This document shows, piece by piece, positions 62,440 through 64,000 of a DNA stretch of 64,000 bases (the first letter of the stretch is position 1; each line of letters begins with the position of its first letter). Source of the DNA: JACMLD01 sp039916305. GTDB taxonomy: Bacteria; Bacteroidota; Bacteroidia; Chitinophagales; Chitinophagaceae. The stretch covers positions 1 through 64,000 of the forward strand of contig JBDSLR010000019.1 of NCBI GenBank assembly GCA_039916305.1, written 5' to 3'. The notes beneath the pieces were generated by a model. That model made no database searches. It saw nothing but the letters and a program-made list of their open reading frames with translations, and was not told the origin of the DNA. Both the position numbers and the translations under genes were made by a program.

Positions 62440-63273
62440 ATGAATGACTATTTACTCTACAATGGCCACTTTCACAGGGATAATAATCCCCTCATTGGAG
62501 CTAACAACCGCGGACTGCGGTACGGGGACGGCTTGTTTGAAACCCTGAAAGTGAGCCGGGCCGGCATCCATCTGATGGACTGGCATTTTGAGCGCCTTTT
62601 TCAGGGATTGCAACTGCTGCAATTTGAATGGCCGCAGCAGTTTACGGCCGTCTATCTTGCACGCCTGGTAGAAAAACTCTGTAAAAAAAATAGACATATG
62701 TCCGCCAGGGTCCGGATAAATCTTTTTAGGGGAGACGGTGGCTTGTATGATCCGGAAAACCATATTCCGCATTGCATTATACAAAGCTGGGCAATCCCTG
62801 ATGAAGGTTTCCGCTTAAACGAAAATGGACTGGTAGCCGGTATTTATGCTGATGCAAAAAAAACAATGGACAAATTCTCCAATTGCAAAACCAACAACTA
62901 CCTGCCCTATGCAATGGCTGCCCTGCACGCAAAGAGCCAGCAATGGAATGAAGCTTTTCTGCTGAATACAGCCGGAGCGGTATGTGATGCGACCATTGCC
63001 AATATTTTTATCATAAAAAAAGAAGTCGTCTATACCTGCCCTTTGGAGGAGGGTTGCGTGGCGGGCATAATGAGAAGGTTTTTACTGAAAAATTTGCCCG
63101 TGGCAGGATTTACCGCGCATGAGAAAAAAATTACCGTAGCTGATTTGCTGGATGCTGATGAGGTATTTCTAACCAATACCATAAAAGGCATCCGCTGGGT
63201 AAAAGAATGTGGCGCTGCCTCCTATAATAATCAGTTCACACAAGCCATTTTTTCAGCAATGTTCAAAAAATGA
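62440..63273 (+). CDS. Class IV aminotransferase (PabC/BCAT/DAAT superfamily)
   Basis: This 277-residue PLP enzyme of fold type IV has GANNRGLRYGDGLFETLKVSRAG (in part; residues about 20-42), and LNTAGAVCDATIANIFIIK near the C-terminal half. The PLP lysine is K150 in SNCKTNNYLPYAMAA. GDGLFET is typical of aminodeoxychorismate lyase and D-amino-acid transaminases as well as branched-chain transaminases, so the precise reaction is uncertain. No folate or branched-chain gene is nearby. The ATG at 62440 is chosen because the upstream GTG lies inside the terminator. The photolyase gene follows after 69 bp. Confidence 0.88.
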   Translation: MNDYLLYNGHFHRDNNPLIGANNRGLRYGDGLFETLKVSRAGIHLMDWHFERLFQGLQLLQFEWPQQFTAVYLARLVEKLCKKNRHMSARVRINLFRGDGGLYDPENHIPHCIIQSWAIPDEGFRLNENGLVAGIYADAKKTMDKFSNCKTNNYLPYAMAALHAKSQQWNEAFLLNTAGAVCDATIANIFIIKKEVVYTCPLEEGCVAGIMRRFLLKNLPVAGFTAHEKKITVADLLDADEVFLTNTIKGIRWVKECGAASYNNQFTQAIFSAMFKK

Positions 63274-63342
63274 TTGTTCAATGGTAAACATTCTGGCTTT
63301 GACCCTGTTAAAGTTTGTTAGCCATTTGTAAACGTAACAATC

Positions 63343-64000
63343 ATGCATACCGTTAATATTTGTTGGTTCAGAAGAGATTTGCGCCTGGATGACAATGCGG
63401 CTCTGTACTATGCCCTGAAAAGCAACCAGTCTGTACTGCCTGTTTTTATTTTTGATAAACAGATACTTGATCAACTCGAGGAAAAGGCCGACCGGCGTGT
63501 TGAATTTATCCATGCCGCCATTACAGAAATGCAAGAACAGTTAACAGCGCTTGGCAGCAGCCTTGAAGTGTACTATGGCTATCCCGCCGATGTGTATACG
63601 CAGTTGATGAAGAAATACAAAATAGAAAAAGTATTTGCCAATGCCGACTATGAACCCTACGCCATACAGCGTGATGCTGCCATAGAAAAATTATTAGTGG
63701 CAAAAGGCGCTTCTTTGCACTTGTATAAAGACCAGGTTATCTTTGAAAAAGGTGAAGTTAGCAAAGACGATGGCAAGCCCTACACGGTATTCACACCATA
63801 CAGCCGCCGGTGGAAAGCTGCATTAAACGAATTTTTTCTAAAGCCCTACCCTGTAAAAAAATACATGGCTAATTTTTTTAAGCAAAAGCCGGTGGCGCTG
63901 CCTTCTCTCAACAGCATGGGTTTTGTTAGTGTTGATAAACCATTCCCTTCACAGCAACTTGATACAGAACTGGTAAAAAAATACAAGGAGCAAAGAAATT
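63343..64000 (+). CDS. Deoxyribodipyrimidine photolyase (partial, cut by window end)
   Basis: The window holds the first 219 codons of a photolyase/cryptochrome-family protein. The product starts MHTVNICWFRRDLRLDDNAAL, the standard N-terminal photolyase motif, followed by the Rossmann-like antenna-cofactor domain (VLPVFIFDK, VFANADYEPY, DGKPYTVFTPYSRRW). The FAD-binding C-terminal domain lies outside the window, so CPD, (6-4) and cryptochrome types cannot be distinguished. No stop codon occurs before the end, so the gene is simply truncated by the window. Confidence 0.92.
   Translation, partial: MHTVNICWFRRDLRLDDNAALYYALKSNQSVLPVFIFDKQILDQLEEKADRRVEFIHAAITEMQEQLTALGSSLEVYYGYPADVYTQLMKKYKIEKVFANADYEPYAIQRDAAIEKLLVAKGASLHLYKDQVIFEKGEVSKDDGKPYTVFTPYSRRWKAALNEFFLKPYPVKKYMANFFKQKPVALPSLNSMGFVSVDKPFPSQQLDTELVKKYKEQRN

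Overview
The window looks like chromosome of a Bacteroidota bacterium, most likely in or near the family Chitinophagaceae. The evidence is a SusC/SusD pair, a type IX secretion (T9SS) sorting domain on a giant PKD-type protein, a PorE-like OmpA protein, DUF5916 and DUF4105 proteins, many Sec/lipoprotein signals, promoter-like TTTG/TAnnTTTG elements and almost no Shine-Dalgarno sequences. The family assignment is an inference from gene content. No rRNA, tRNA, CRISPR array, transposase or prophage gene was seen.

Layout. (1) 1-6974: a heptamer repeat array and a REP-like block, then cobalamin adenosyltransferase, an ABC ATPase and gatC on the minus strand, divergent from trpS and a deoxynucleoside kinase, then small exported proteins and an SDR oxidoreductase. 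(2) 7065-11742: a tightly overlapping minus-strand operon of a DUF4105 membrane protein, an alpha/beta hydrolase and an 887-residue T9SS cargo protein. (3) 11957-20483: a GT2 plus methyltransferase pair facing a minus-strand run of a polytopic GT-C-like protein, guaB, dprA, a PorE-like OmpA protein and queE. (4) 20604-42487: a polysaccharide-utilisation-like locus with an AraC regulator, SusC, SusD, three paralogous lipoproteins of about 1,110 residues with FG-GAP/VCBS repeats and an ASPIC/UnbV domain, a GH2 enzyme and a GH9 enzyme. A gene with SRPBCC-like and GyrI-like domains sits antisense among them. (5) 42706-51330: yceI, citrate synthase, an S15/CocE-type hydrolase, small envelope proteins, GNAT, surE and an XRE-S24 regulator. 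(6) 51666-62372: a DUF5916 outer-membrane protein, then a signalling island with two separate 7TM protein - histidine kinase - LuxR-type response regulator operons plus two stand-alone response regulators of the same type. (7) 62440-64000: a class IV aminotransferase and the start of a photolyase gene cut by the window end.

How the genes work together. Region 4 is the main accessory module. SusC/SusD would import oligosaccharides, GH9 would cut beta-1,4-glucan-type backbones and GH2 would trim beta-linked side chains. The three large lipoproteins probably bind carbohydrate or act as scaffolds at the cell surface, but their function is unknown and they are the most interesting proteins here. 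Region 6 is a second candidate system: duplicated cassettes in which a small seven-helix protein with no known domain is coupled to a sensor kinase that has almost no sensor region of its own.

Between genes there are degenerate 7-bp repeat families (CGTGAGN, GACTATC-like and TTGGATA-like). At two sites the CGTGAGN units begin at, or overlap, the stop codon of the upstream gene.
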